NCBI RefSeq assembly: GCF_028613635.1
Contig: NZ_JAQRMY010000004.1
Coordinates: forward strand, 576,727-640,726
From: Devosia sp. ZB163
GTDB taxonomy: Bacteria > Pseudomonadota > Alphaproteobacteria > Rhizobiales > Devosiaceae
DNA: 64,000 bases
Direction of reading: 5' to 3'
Part shown: one piece after another, positions 26,461-35,388 of the stretch
How the letters are laid out: every line of letters starts with the position of its first letter
How positions within the stretch are numbered: position 1 is the stretch's first letter
Translations under genes and position numbers: made by a program
The notes under the pieces: generated by a model
Databases searched by the model: none
Told to the model about the DNA's origin: nothing
What the model saw: only the letters and a program-made list of their open reading frames with translations

Positions 26461-27363
26461 TTACGCTTTGACGTCCATGGCCTGGCGCAGACCATCGGAG
26501 ACGAGGTTGAAGGCGATCGAGGTGACGAGGATGCAGAGCCCCGGGAGGGCCGCGACCAGCGGCTGCACGTAGATCGACTGGCGGAGGGTGGAGAGCATCA
26601 GGCCCCAGTCGGCGGTCGGCGGGGATACGCCGAGGCCGAGGAAGGAGAGGCCGGACGCAAGGATGATCGAGATCGACACCAGCGTCGACGAGTAGACGAG
26701 CACCGGCGACAGCACGTTGATAAGGACGTGGTTGGTGAGGATCGAATAGGTCGAGGCGCCGCTGGCGCGGGCTGCGTCGACGAAATCGAGCGAGCGCACC
26801 TGGGCCGTGGCAGTTTCGGCCACACGGCAGATCGGCGGGATCAGGACTACGGTCAGCGTGATCATCTGGTTGCCGATGCCGCCGCCGAGGCTACCGGCGA
26901 TGGCGACGGCGAGCAGCACGGACGGGAAGGCGAAGAACACGTCCATGGTGCGCATGATCACCATGTTGACCTTGCCGCCGTAGTAGCCGGCGATGATTCC
27001 GAAGGTGCCGCCGATCAGCGTGGCGAAGATCACCGGGACGATGCCCATCAGCAGCGAGACGCGGCCGCCCCAGAGCAGGCGGGAAAGCATGTCGCGACCC
27101 TGCTCGTCGGTACCGAGTGTGAACTTGGCGTGGCCGATGGGGCGCAGGCGGTTTGCCATCGAGGACCTCTCGGGATCCATGGGCGAGAGCCATGGGGCAA
27201 AGACCGCGAGGAGGACGATTACGGTGATGAGGCCGAGGCAGAACAAGGTCACGTAGTCGTAGCGGAGGCGGTTCCAGACGCTGCCCCAGTAGCCGCGGAC
27301 CTTGGTGGCGGGAGCGGCCTGGGTCTTGTCCGTGGGAAAGCTGCCGGCGGGAATGTCGGTCAT
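26461..27363 (-). CDS. Peptide-type ABC transporter permease (DppC-like)
   Basis: A 300-residue inner membrane protein. It has the DppC-type layout: a long cytoplasmic N terminus, first membrane segment VTLFCLGLITVIVLLAVFAP, the periplasmic stretch HAKFTLGTDEQGRDMLSRLL, and EAA loop DAARASGASTYSILTNHVLI for contact with the ATPases. It ends with a LGVSPPTADWG segment typical of the family. Eight bases separate it from the partner permease. Confidence 0.92.
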   Translation of the reverse strand: MTDIPAGSFPTDKTQAAPATKVRGYWGSVWNRLRYDYVTLFCLGLITVIVLLAVFAPWLSPMDPERSSMANRLRPIGHAKFTLGTDEQGRDMLSRLLWGGRVSLLMGIVPVIFATLIGGTFGIIAGYYGGKVNMVIMRTMDVFFAFPSVLLAVAIAGSLGGGIGNQMITLTVVLIPPICRVAETATAQVRSLDFVDAARASGASTYSILTNHVLINVLSPVLVYSSTLVSISIILASGLSFLGLGVSPPTADWGLMLSTLRQSIYVQPLVAALPGLCILVTSIAFNLVSDGLRQAMDVKA

Positions 27364-27370
27364 GGTTGCC

Positions 27371-28327
27371 TCAGGTGCGTTTGATGCGCGGATCGACCAG
27401 CGACTGGGCGAGATCGACGACGAGGTTGATGAGAACGAAGGCGCCGGCGAGGACGAGGATGGTGCCCTGCAGCAGCGGGATGTCGCGGGTGAGGATCGCC
27501 TTGTTGAGCAGCGCGCCGGTGCCCGGCCAGGTGAAGACCGTTTCGACCAGCACCGAGCCGCCGATCAAGTAGCCGAGCTGCAGGCCGAGCATCGCAACCG
27601 CCGAGGGCATGATGTTGCGGATGGCGTGGGTGATGATTGCGAACTCGCTGAGGCCCTTGGCGCGCAGCGTCTGGATGAAGTCCTGGTTGAGGATTTCGCT
27701 TATCGAAGCGCGGGTGGTGCGCGTCATGATGGCGAGCGGCGGGAGTGCCAGGGCGATGATGGGCATCACCGCGAACTTGAAGTCGTTCCAGTCGAAATAG
27801 TTGAAGGTGTCCGAGCCGCCCGAGCCCATTCCGGTAGCCGGCAGCCAGTTGAGGTTCACCGCGAAGAAGATGACGAGGACCACGGCCAACCAGAAGGTGG
27901 GCACCGAGATGCCGAACACGGCGAGCGCAGTGACGAGGCGATCGACGATGCCGCCCTGCCTCAGCGCGGCGATGGTGCCCAGGATCAGCGAGACGATGAA
28001 GGCAAGAACGACCGAAATCAGCGCGATGACGATGGTGTTGGCGAAGGCACGCATCACCTCTGCCGCTACCGGGGCGTTGTTGGCGATCGAGGTGCCGAAA
28101 TTGCCCTGGAGCACACGCCACAGCCACATGAAGTACTGGACCACCACCGGCTGATCGAGGCCGTAATAGGCGCGCAGCATGGCGATCTGTTCGGGTGGCG
28201 TATCCGGCCGGACGAGGCTGGTGATCGGGTCACCGGGCGCGATCTGGACCAGGGCGAAGCAGATGATGGTGACGCCCAGGAGGATCGGGATCGTCAGGAT
28301 CAGGCGGCGAAGGGCATACATCCACAT
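27371..28327 (-). CDS. Peptide-type ABC transporter permease (DppB-like)
   Basis: A 318-residue inner membrane protein. N-terminal membrane segment LILTIPILLGVTIICFALVQ, then APGDPITSL, the periplasmic VLQGNFGTSIANNAPV, EAA loop TLRAKGLSEFAIITHAIRN and the tail LVDPRIKRT: all standard DppB. It pairs with the DppC-like subunit to form the channel. A strong stem-loop at 28363-28387 lies between it and the binding-protein gene upstream. Confidence 0.92.
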   Translation of the reverse strand: MWMYALRRLILTIPILLGVTIICFALVQIAPGDPITSLVRPDTPPEQIAMLRAYYGLDQPVVVQYFMWLWRVLQGNFGTSIANNAPVAAEVMRAFANTIVIALISVVLAFIVSLILGTIAALRQGGIVDRLVTALAVFGISVPTFWLAVVLVIFFAVNLNWLPATGMGSGGSDTFNYFDWNDFKFAVMPIIALALPPLAIMTRTTRASISEILNQDFIQTLRAKGLSEFAIITHAIRNIMPSAVAMLGLQLGYLIGGSVLVETVFTWPGTGALLNKAILTRDIPLLQGTILVLAGAFVLINLVVDLAQSLVDPRIKRT

Positions 28328-28362
28328 CTAGGGCTACCCGCAGTTGGCTGGTGGACAAGAGG

Positions 28363-28387
28363 CCGCGGGCGCGCGTGGCGCCCGCGG
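28363..28387 (-). other. Intercistronic stem-loop between binding-protein and permease genes
   Basis: Ten paired bases, CCGCGGGCGC with GCGCCCGCGG, around a five-base loop. No U-run follows in the direction of transcription. The place suggests a 3' stabiliser of the binding-protein mRNA or partial attenuation before the permeases. A similar hairpin lies in the same position of the second ABC operon (52917-52944). Confidence 0.65.
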
Positions 28388-28400
28388 GGATCGGTTTGGA

Positions 28401-29990
28401 TCAGGGATTGACCACGATGGGGGTCAGGTCCTGGAACCAGCTCTGGGCCTGCACGAAGCCGGTGAGCTTGGGTGACAGGGCACGGGGGTTGAGGTCGTGC
28501 ACGATGAACAGCTCCGGTGCGTCGGCCATGACGGTGTTGTTCATCTCGGTCAGCAGCGCGTCGCGCTTGGCCTGGTCGAACTCGGCGAGGGCAGCAGCGC
28601 CCAGCTCGTCGACCTTGGGGTTGGAATAGGTGCCCCAGTTGCAGCAGGCCGGAGCCGCATACTCGGTCATCCACTTCTTGATGATGCCCTGGCTGGCATC
28701 GATCGGAGCCATGGAGAAGTTGATGCCGTCAAAGCCCGAGGCGGTGGCGCCCTGGAAGAACACGCCGATCAGGGCGTTCCAGTCCATTGGGACCAGTTCG
28801 ACTTCGAAGCCGGCGGCGTCGAGCTGTTCCTTGACCAGCTCGTTCATCGGCAGCGGCTGCATCTGGCCCGAGCCGGAGGTGGAGATGCCGATCTTGACCT
28901 TGCAGGGCATGCAACCGGCTTCCTCGAGCAGCGCACGCGCGCCGGCCTCGTCGTATTCGTAGACGGGCGGCGTGCCGTACCAGGCCTGGCTCTCGATCAG
29001 GGTATTGTAGCCGGCGGTGGCCACGCCCTGGAGCATGTCGACCATGTCCTGCCGGTTGATGGCCATGTTGGCGGCCTTGCGGACGCGGACATCGGAGAAC
29101 GGGCCGCTGTCGACCTTGAGCAGGTAGTTCCAGTTATGCGGATAGGGGACGGTGATGATCTGCATGCCGGCGCCCTCGAGTACCGGGATGGTGTCGGGCG
29201 AGGGTGCCTCGACGAAATCGACCTGACCCGACATCAGCGCGGCAGCGCGGGTCGAGGCCTCGGGCATGGGCAGGAGGATGACGCGATCCTGCTTGGGAAC
29301 GCGGTCCGGGTTCCAGTATTCGGCGTTCTTCACCAGCTCGAGGCGCTCGCGCGGAACGAGGCGATCGAACTTGTACGGGCCGGTGCCGGCCGGCTTTTCG
29401 CCGAACTTGGCGTAGTCGTTGCCGACGGCCTCGACGCCGCAGTTCGAAATCATCAGGAACATGGCCAGGTCGTAGGGCAGGAGCGATGCCGGGACCTTGG
29501 TGGTGATCTTGATGGTCAGGTCGTCGACCTTCTCGACGCTGGCGACGTTGACGACGCCCGAGCCCTGCTGGGTGGCATGGCGCGCGTTGAACTGCGGCGC
29601 CGACGTGTCCATCACACGGGCGAAGTTCCAGATCGCGGAGTCCGCGTTCCAGGGGCAACCGTCGTGGAACTTCACGCCCTCGCGCAGGTGATACGTCCAG
29701 AGCAGGTTGTTGGTGGGATCGACTTCCCAACTGGTGGCGAGGCCCGGGACGACGTCGGCGGCCTTGTCCGAGCTCGACAGGTCCCACAGGCCCAGCGCGT
29801 CGTACATGGTGTAGCCGGCAAAGCGCATGCCTTCGTAGCCCTGGTCCGGTGCGCCGGTCCAATCGGGGATATCGGCGGCGGTCATGGCGACGCGCAGCAC
29901 CGATTCCTGGGCGAAGACGGAGCTTGCCGCGCCGGCCGTGAGGGCCAGGGCTGCTGCCGCTAGCACGCCTCGCAGTTTGAGTGACTTCAT
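28401..29990 (-). CDS. Family 5 (peptide-type) solute-binding protein
   Basis: A 529-residue periplasmic protein, first gene of the 13-gene leftward run. Signal peptide about 1-28 (MKSLKLRGVLAAAALALTAG ... VFAQE). Family 5 features: VPGLATSWEVDPTNNLLWTY, HLREGVKFHDG, a GTGPYKFDRLVPRERLELVK segment, and a C-terminal NPRALSPKLTGFVQ. Several extra cysteines (for example CCNW and CMPC) are unusual for this family and could form disulfides. The hydrolases encoded further down the same run suggest an amide, ureide or modified peptide ligand rather than ordinary peptides; this is inference. Confidence 0.9.
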   Translation of the reverse strand: MKSLKLRGVLAAAALALTAGAASSVFAQESVLRVAMTAADIPDWTGAPDQGYEGMRFAGYTMYDALGLWDLSSSDKAADVVPGLATSWEVDPTNNLLWTYHLREGVKFHDGCPWNADSAIWNFARVMDTSAPQFNARHATQQGSGVVNVASVEKVDDLTIKITTKVPASLLPYDLAMFLMISNCGVEAVGNDYAKFGEKPAGTGPYKFDRLVPRERLELVKNAEYWNPDRVPKQDRVILLPMPEASTRAAALMSGQVDFVEAPSPDTIPVLEGAGMQIITVPYPHNWNYLLKVDSGPFSDVRVRKAANMAINRQDMVDMLQGVATAGYNTLIESQAWYGTPPVYEYDEAGARALLEEAGCMPCKVKIGISTSGSGQMQPLPMNELVKEQLDAAGFEVELVPMDWNALIGVFFQGATASGFDGINFSMAPIDASQGIIKKWMTEYAAPACCNWGTYSNPKVDELGAAALAEFDQAKRDALLTEMNNTVMADAPELFIVHDLNPRALSPKLTGFVQAQSWFQDLTPIVVNP

Positions 29991-30357
29991 GATGCATCCT
30001 TCCTGCATGCGGACGCGCCTTTGGTCAGGCGCTACACAAAGGACGCTGCAAGGGGTGTGCCAGCGCTTGCCGGGGAGGGCGCGACCGAGGATCGCTGCGG
30101 CGCAAATAGTAGAAAAACCAAGCATCTTGGCGGTGTGGATGGCAGCCATGCAGAATCCGAATACGCCGCAGCCATGACATAGGTGGCGGGCTAACGCCGC
30201 GTCGGAAGCGCGCTGTCGCCTAACAAACGGGCAAGGTGGCTATTATTTCTCCTTTTGATATTATCGTTTTCAAGTATTAGGAAGGCATGTATACGAAGGG
30301 ACGCGGTGGCGCCGAACTCGCCCCGCGCTTTCCCCCTATGACCCCAAGGCCACGCCG
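29991..30357. other. Divergent intergenic region between the transporter run and the amidases
   Basis: 367 bases with no supported gene. It must hold the promoter of the leftward transporter/urease run and of the rightward amidase genes. The right part (30241-30285) is strongly AT-rich and holds the element listed at 30255-30280. Confidence 0.6.
30255..30280 (+). promoter_or_regulatory. Candidate operator TTGATA-N14-TATTAG before the first amidase
   Basis: An imperfect inverted repeat with half-sites TTGATA and TATTAG and a 14-base spacer, about 78 bases before the amidase ATG. The same half-sites with the same spacing lie before the amidase at 36664, and both are followed by GGAA. The AmiC-like or MarR protein encoded between the two sites could be connected to it, but that is a guess. 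Confidence 0.5.
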
Positions 30358-31764
30358 ATGTCCCAGACCGCCGACCTCCACTACGCCTCTCTGCTCGAGG
30401 TCACGGGGCTGATCGCCTCGCGCGCGCTGTCGCCTGTAGAGCTGACGGAAATGATGCTCGACCGGATCGGCGCGGTGGATACCAAGCTTCACTCCTACCT
30501 GTCGGTGACGGGGCAGAGCGCCCTTGATGATGCCAACATCGCGGAGAGCGAGATTGCCGCCGGCCGGCATCGCGGGCCGCTGCATGGCGTGCCGATCGCC
30601 ATCAAGGACCTGTTCTGGACCAAGGGTGTGCCGTCCACGTTCGGCTCGGTAGCCTACAAGGATTTCATCTCGAACCAGGACGCGACGATCGTCCACCGGC
30701 TGAAGATGGCGGGTGCCGTCATCCTCGGACGGCTGCACTTGCACGAGGGGGCGTTCGGCGAGCACCATCCGGCGCTCGACAAGTGCCTCAACCCCTGGAA
30801 TGCCGACTACTGGCCGGGCGGTTCGTCCTCGGGTTCGGGGGCGGCGACGGCGGCGGGGCTCTGCTTTGCCTCGCTGGGCACGGACACGGGCGGTTCGATC
30901 CGCTTCCCCTCCGCGGCGAACGGGGTGACGGGGCTCAAGGTCACTTGGGGGCGGACCAGCCGCTATGGCGTGTTCCCGCTGGCGGACTCGCTCGACACGA
31001 TCGGGCCGATGGCGCGCGACGCGGCCGATGCAGCAGCGATGCTGGCAGCTTTCGCCGGGCCTGACCCGCAGGATCCGACGGCGGTGATGGCGCCGGTGCA
31101 GGACTATCTTGCGGCGCTCGACGGCATCCTCGGGGCGCGCGGCGTGCGGATCGGCGTGGACGAGGGCTATCTCGAAAACGGCGTCGATCCCGAGACGGTG
31201 GCCGCAATCCGCGCCGCAATCGAGATGTTCCGTGACCTGGGCGCGACGATCGTGCCGATCCGCGTGCCCGACCGGCGGGCGGCGACTGAAGCGCAGATGG
31301 TGATCACCGACACCGAAAGCTTCAACTTCCACCGGCCGGTCTACGAGGCCGATCCGGGCAAGTTCGGGTCGCAGCTCGCCAAGGCGATGGAGCGCGGCAG
31401 GAGCTACGACGCACAGACGCTGGCCAGGGCCTACATCACGCGCGACCGGTTCAAGGGCGAGCTGCTGCGGGTGTTCGAGGGCATCGATGCCATCGCCTCA
31501 CCGGTATCTCCGTTTGTCGGCGCGCGCTACGACCAGATGGATTCCCATCTCGCTGACCTGGTGAACTTCCTGGGCTTCACCTCGCCCTACAACGTGTCGG
31601 GCAGCCCCTCGATCACCTTCCCCGTCGGCCTCGCCAAGGTCGGCATGCCGATCGGCATGCAGCTCATCGGCCCGCATCTGAGCGAGGCCGGGCTGCTCAA
31701 GACCGCGCATGCCTACCAGCAGGCGACCGACTGGCACCTCAAGCGCCCGACTTCGATCAACTGA
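30358..31764 (+). CDS. Amidase-signature hydrolase 1
   Basis: A 468-residue amidase-signature enzyme (GatA/AtzE/AtzF type) that cuts C-N bonds of carboxamides. The Ser-cisSer-Lys triad is in place: Lys83 in AIKDLF, the Ser run in GGSSSGSGAATAAG at about 155-168, and nucleophile Ser180 in GTDTGGSIRFPS. GatA-specific features and a GatB/C partner are absent, so it is a stand-alone hydrolase, cytoplasmic with no signal peptide. It heads a row of three amidase genes. Protein 2 is its close paralogue by eye (SPVELTEMMLDRIGAVD against SPVTLTETMLARIAAVD). Substrate unknown; the setting implies amides or ureides. Confidence 0.92.
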   Translation: MSQTADLHYASLLEVTGLIASRALSPVELTEMMLDRIGAVDTKLHSYLSVTGQSALDDANIAESEIAAGRHRGPLHGVPIAIKDLFWTKGVPSTFGSVAYKDFISNQDATIVHRLKMAGAVILGRLHLHEGAFGEHHPALDKCLNPWNADYWPGGSSSGSGAATAAGLCFASLGTDTGGSIRFPSAANGVTGLKVTWGRTSRYGVFPLADSLDTIGPMARDAADAAAMLAAFAGPDPQDPTAVMAPVQDYLAALDGILGARGVRIGVDEGYLENGVDPETVAAIRAAIEMFRDLGATIVPIRVPDRRAATEAQMVITDTESFNFHRPVYEADPGKFGSQLAKAMERGRSYDAQTLARAYITRDRFKGELLRVFEGIDAIASPVSPFVGARYDQMDSHLADLVNFLGFTSPYNVSGSPSITFPVGLAKVGMPIGMQLIGPHLSEAGLLKTAHAYQQATDWHLKRPTSIN

Positions 31765-31789
31765 AGACCTACAACCGAGAGTTCTCGAT

Positions 31790-33193
31790 ATGCTCGATAC
31801 CAGCGACATTCCCTTCATGGCGTTGACCGATGTCGCAGCCGGCATCAAATCCGGAGCGCTGTCACCGGTGACGCTGACCGAAACGATGCTGGCGCGCATC
31901 GCTGCGGTAGATGCCGAACTCCACTCCTATCTCAGCGTCACCGGCGAAACGGCGCTGGCGCAGGCGCGGCAGGCCGAGAGCGAGATCCGGTCGGGCCGCT
32001 ATCGCGGACCGCTGCACGGTGTGCCGATCGCCATCAAGGACCTGTTCTTCACCAAGGGCGTGCCGGCGACGTTCGGCTCGCTCGCCTACAAGGATTTCAC
32101 CGCGGACTACTCGGCGACGGTCGTCGACCGGCTGGTCGCGGCAGGCGCAATCATTCTCGGGCGGCTGGCGCTGCACGAGGGGGCGCTGGCCGAGCATCAT
32201 CCGCATTTCGGTGCGCCGCCGCGGCATCCCTATGTCGCGGGCTACTGGCCGGGCGGTTCATCTTCGGGCTCTGGCGTCGCCACCGCGGCTGGGCTGTGCT
32301 TTGCCTCGCTCGGCTCCGACACGGGCGGCTCGATCCGCTTTCCATCGGCGACGAACGGGCTGACCGGCCTGAAGCCGACCTGGGGGCGGGTGAGCCGCTA
32401 CGGTGTCTTCACGCTGGCCGACACGCTCGACTCCGTGGGGCCGATGTGCCGTTCGGCTGCGGACGCCGCGGCGGTGTTCGACGTGATCGCCGGGCATGAC
32501 GTCAACGATCCGACCAGCCTGCCGACGCCGGTGCCGGGTTATCTCGAGGGGCTGGAAGGGGTGTGGGGTGCGCGTGACCTCAAGATCGGCCTCGACTGGG
32601 ACTATCTGAGCGCGGACGTCGATCCGGAACTCGTCGGCAGCATCAAGGATGCGCTGGCGGTGTTCGAGGAGATCGGCGCACGCATCGTGCCCGTCAAGCT
32701 CCCTGACATGGCCGATGTCGTGAAGTCGCAGCGGATCATCATGGAGACCGAGTGCGCCCGCTATCACGAGGCGCATTACAGGGCGAACCCGGAGGGGTTC
32801 GGCAAGCTGGCCGAGGTGATCGAGCGCGGCTTCACCTATCGCGCGGTGGATGTCGCGGCGGCCTACATCATCAAGGACCGGTTCAAGGGCGAACTGGCCG
32901 AGATCTTCGAGCAGGTCGATGTGATCCCGGCGCCGATCATGCCCTGGGTGGGGATGAAGTATGACGAGCTCGACAAGCTGTTCGAGCGCCTCCCGCTCTT
33001 CGGCCGCTTCGGCGGCGTCTACAACATGGCCGGTGTCCCGACGATCACGTTCCCGGTCGGCACCAACCAGATCGGCCTGCCGCTCGCGATGCAGCTGATC
33101 GGCACGCACCTGAGCGAGCCGACCCTTTTCAAGGCCGCCCATGCCTACCAGCAGGCGACCGACTGGCACCTGCGTCGCCCGACCCTTTCCTGA
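31790..33193 (+). CDS. Amidase-signature hydrolase 2
   Basis: A 467-residue amidase with Lys in AIKDLF, the Ser run in GGSSSGSGVATAAG and nucleophile Ser in GSDTGGSIRFPS. Start ATG at 31790 has a GAGAG-type ribosome site. It looks like a tandem duplicate of protein 1, having the same N-terminal design (AAGIKSGALSPV), the same GPLHGVPIAIKDLF stretch and a shared C-terminal AHAYQQATDWHL, with differences spread through the middle. Such pairs often differ in acyl or amine specificity. Gap to amidase 1 is 25 bases, so they are cotranscribed. Confidence 0.92.
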   Translation: MLDTSDIPFMALTDVAAGIKSGALSPVTLTETMLARIAAVDAELHSYLSVTGETALAQARQAESEIRSGRYRGPLHGVPIAIKDLFFTKGVPATFGSLAYKDFTADYSATVVDRLVAAGAIILGRLALHEGALAEHHPHFGAPPRHPYVAGYWPGGSSSGSGVATAAGLCFASLGSDTGGSIRFPSATNGLTGLKPTWGRVSRYGVFTLADTLDSVGPMCRSAADAAAVFDVIAGHDVNDPTSLPTPVPGYLEGLEGVWGARDLKIGLDWDYLSADVDPELVGSIKDALAVFEEIGARIVPVKLPDMADVVKSQRIIMETECARYHEAHYRANPEGFGKLAEVIERGFTYRAVDVAAAYIIKDRFKGELAEIFEQVDVIPAPIMPWVGMKYDELDKLFERLPLFGRFGGVYNMAGVPTITFPVGTNQIGLPLAMQLIGTHLSEPTLFKAAHAYQQATDWHLRRPTLS

Positions 33194-33213
33194 CGAAACC
33201 AGAGGAGCCCGCA

Positions 33214-34611
33214 ATGGCCTTGGACGACATCCATTTCCAGCCGCTGACCACGGTGGCCAAGTATATCGAGAGCCGCGACATCTCGCCGGTCGAAGTGACC
33301 GAGGCGATCCTGTCGCGCATCGAGGACCACGACCAGGGGCTGAAAAGCTACACCACGGTGACGGCCGACGTCGCAATGGAGCAGGCCAAGAAGGCCGAAC
33401 TCGAGATCATGAAGGGGATCTATCGCGGCGTGATGCACGGCATCCCGATCGCGGTGAAGGACCTCTGCTATACCAAGGGCATCACCACCACCGGCGGCAT
33501 GACAATCTACCGCGACTTCAAGCCGGATTACGATGCGACCGTGGTGACCAAGCTGCGTGATGCCGGATCGGTGCTGCTCGGCAAGCTGCACATGACGGAA
33601 GGCGCGACGCTCGAGCACCATCCGGAATTTCCCGAGCCGGTGAACCCGTGGAAGAAGGATCTTTGGACCGGCGTTTCGTCCTCGGGGTCGGGCGTTGCGG
33701 CAGCGGCGGGCCTTGCCTACGCGACGATCGGCTCGGATACGGGCGGGTCGATCCGCTTTCCCTCAGCGGCCAACGGCCTGACCGGCGTGAAGCCGACCTG
33801 GGGCCGGATTTCACGGCATGGCATCTTTGATCTGGCCGCGACCTTCGACCATCTCGGTCCTATGGCGCGCTCAGCGGCCGATGCCGCGGCCATGCTGCAG
33901 ACGCTGGCGGGATGGGACCCGAAGGACTCGACGTCACTGTCGACGCCCGTGCCGGATTATCTGGGGGAGCTCGAAGGCGTCTACGGCGCGCGCGGTATCA
34001 AGATCGGTCTCGACTGGGACTATGCCGATGCGGATCCGGTGACGATGGGCTTCATCAAAGAAGCCGTCGCCGTGCTGGTGGAACTCGGCGCGCTGACAAC
34101 GCCGGTGTCCTTCCCCGACCAGTCGGCCCTGCTCAAGATGAACATGGCTGCCACCATGGCGGAGACGGCGGCGCACCACGTCGCGACCTATCCCAGCCGC
34201 GCCGACGAATATGGTCCGATGATCAAGTCGATGATCGAGCAGGGCCGGACGTCCGACCCGGTGGCGATGGGACAGGCGATCATCGAGCGCTACAAGTTCC
34301 GCGGCGCCGTGATGCGCATGTTCGACGACATCGACGTCTTCATCATGCCGGTGTTTCCCAAGGGGACGCCGACCTGGAGCGAGATGCGGGCGCTGGTGGC
34401 CGAAAGCTTTGACAATATCGGCAAGTTCACCTCGCCGTTCAACGCGACGGGCACCCCGACGGTGACGCTGCCCGTGGGCTACACCGAGGATGGCCGCCCG
34501 GTTGCCATGCAGCTCGCCGGCAAGCATGGCTCGGAAGCCTTGCTGCTGAAGGTAGCGCATGCCTACCAGATGGCCACCGACTGGCACACGCGCCGTCCGC
34601 CCGGGTTCTGA
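33214..34611 (+). CDS. Amidase-signature hydrolase 3
   Basis: A 465-residue amidase with Lys in AVKDLCYTKG, Ser run VSSSGSGVAAAAG and nucleophile Ser in GSDTGGSIRFPS. AGAGGAG precedes the ATG. It is more distant from amidases 1 and 2 than these are from each other, and nearer in the N-terminal half to amidase 4 at 36664 (LKSYTTVTADVAMEQA against LKSYTTVTAEHALASA). A terminator at 34656-34683 closes the three-gene unit. Confidence 0.92.
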   Translation: MALDDIHFQPLTTVAKYIESRDISPVEVTEAILSRIEDHDQGLKSYTTVTADVAMEQAKKAELEIMKGIYRGVMHGIPIAVKDLCYTKGITTTGGMTIYRDFKPDYDATVVTKLRDAGSVLLGKLHMTEGATLEHHPEFPEPVNPWKKDLWTGVSSSGSGVAAAAGLAYATIGSDTGGSIRFPSAANGLTGVKPTWGRISRHGIFDLAATFDHLGPMARSAADAAAMLQTLAGWDPKDSTSLSTPVPDYLGELEGVYGARGIKIGLDWDYADADPVTMGFIKEAVAVLVELGALTTPVSFPDQSALLKMNMAATMAETAAHHVATYPSRADEYGPMIKSMIEQGRTSDPVAMGQAIIERYKFRGAVMRMFDDIDVFIMPVFPKGTPTWSEMRALVAESFDNIGKFTSPFNATGTPTVTLPVGYTEDGRPVAMQLAGKHGSEALLLKVAHAYQMATDWHTRRPPGF

Positions 34612-34655
34612 GGCAGGTTTGTGACTGCCGCGCAGGTCTCGGCGGCGAACACTGG

Positions 34656-34683
34656 CACCCGATCGCGAGGTCGGGTGTTTCTT
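34656..34683 (+). terminator. Terminator after the three-amidase unit
   Basis: CACCCGA pairs with TCGGGTG over an eight-base loop and TTTCTT follows at once. It lies 45 bases past the stop of amidase 3 and before the convergent MarR gene. Confidence 0.75.
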
Positions 34684-34762
34684 GGTACAGGGTGGTGGGG
34701 CGCCTCCCCTGCGAAGCGGGGGAGGATCACGGAGGCCGGCGCGTCCTGAGAGGGAACCGTGC

Positions 34763-35173
34763 CTACTGGATCAGCTCTTTGAGCAGATCCCGCAGCTTGG
34801 CGGCCTTGTCGCCTTCGAGCAGGTCGACGATGCGCTGTTCCTGGGCGCTGGAGACGCCGCGGAGGCGCTTGAACAGGGCCTTGCCGCCGGGGGCGGTGAG
34901 GATGAGGACGCGGCGGCGGTCGTTGGGATCGGGGGCGCGGTAAACGAGGCCCTCCGCCACCATCTTGTCGATGATCTTGGTGAGCGTGGGCGCTTCGATC
35001 AGCGACTGCGTGGCGATCTCGCCCATTGCCGCAGGTTCGCTGGCGTCGAGCACTTCGAGGATACGGTACTGCTCGATCGGCACACCGCCGGGACGCAGCC
35101 GCTCCTCGAGCTCAGCCTCGAGCTGCCGGTTGATGCTGGCGATCATGTAGGCCAGCTGATCCTTCATCCGCAT
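34763..35173 (-). CDS. MarR family transcriptional regulator
   Basis: A 136-residue winged-helix regulator. Helices and wing are clear: YRILEVLDASEPAAMGEIAT, the recognition helix IEAPTLTKIIDKMVAEGLVY, and the wing RAPDPNDRRRVLILTAPGGK. Such proteins bind short palindromes as dimers and let go when a small ligand binds. An upstream TTG at 35218 would extend the protein by 15 residues, but those codons cover a dyad-like stretch and have no family match, so I prefer the ATG at 35173. It converges with the amidase unit. Target genes could be the amidases or the 35.4-40.5 kb genes. Confidence 0.85.
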   Translation of the reverse strand: MRMKDQLAYMIASINRQLEAELEERLRPGGVPIEQYRILEVLDASEPAAMGEIATQSLIEAPTLTKIIDKMVAEGLVYRAPDPNDRRRVLILTAPGGKALFKRLRGVSSAQEQRIVDLLEGDKAAKLRDLLKELIQ

Positions 35174-35196
35174 CTGTGCCAACCCATCCTCCCGGA

Positions 35197-35222
35197 ATTT
35201 CAATAGTCGAATGTTCAAGTAA
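35197..35222 (-). promoter_or_regulatory. Possible MarR autoregulatory site
   Basis: On the minus strand an AT-rich stretch with TTGAACATTCGA, partly palindromic, and then CTATTGAA lies about 30-45 bases before the MarR ATG. Its CTATTGA part resembles the right half of the two amidase elements (TATCAG, TATTAG). The likeness is weak and could be chance. Confidence 0.3.
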
Positions 35223-35388
35223 CGTGATGTGCGCTACTCGCGTTCCGACCTTTGGACAGGGGTAAGCGTGAGTTGCGCTGAGTCAGGTGTGCGTAATGGC
35301 CGCACGCCATCGTTGGCGTGTGCTTAGCACCGTGACTTCAGTCTGACAATATTGCGAATGAAACTAAATTGAGGGTGTGGCGACCATG

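Noticed and set aside
30358..34611. GatCAB-type amidotransferase reading of the amidases
   Set aside because: No GatB or GatC genes nearby, and each amidase is a single complete enzyme in a catabolic setting.
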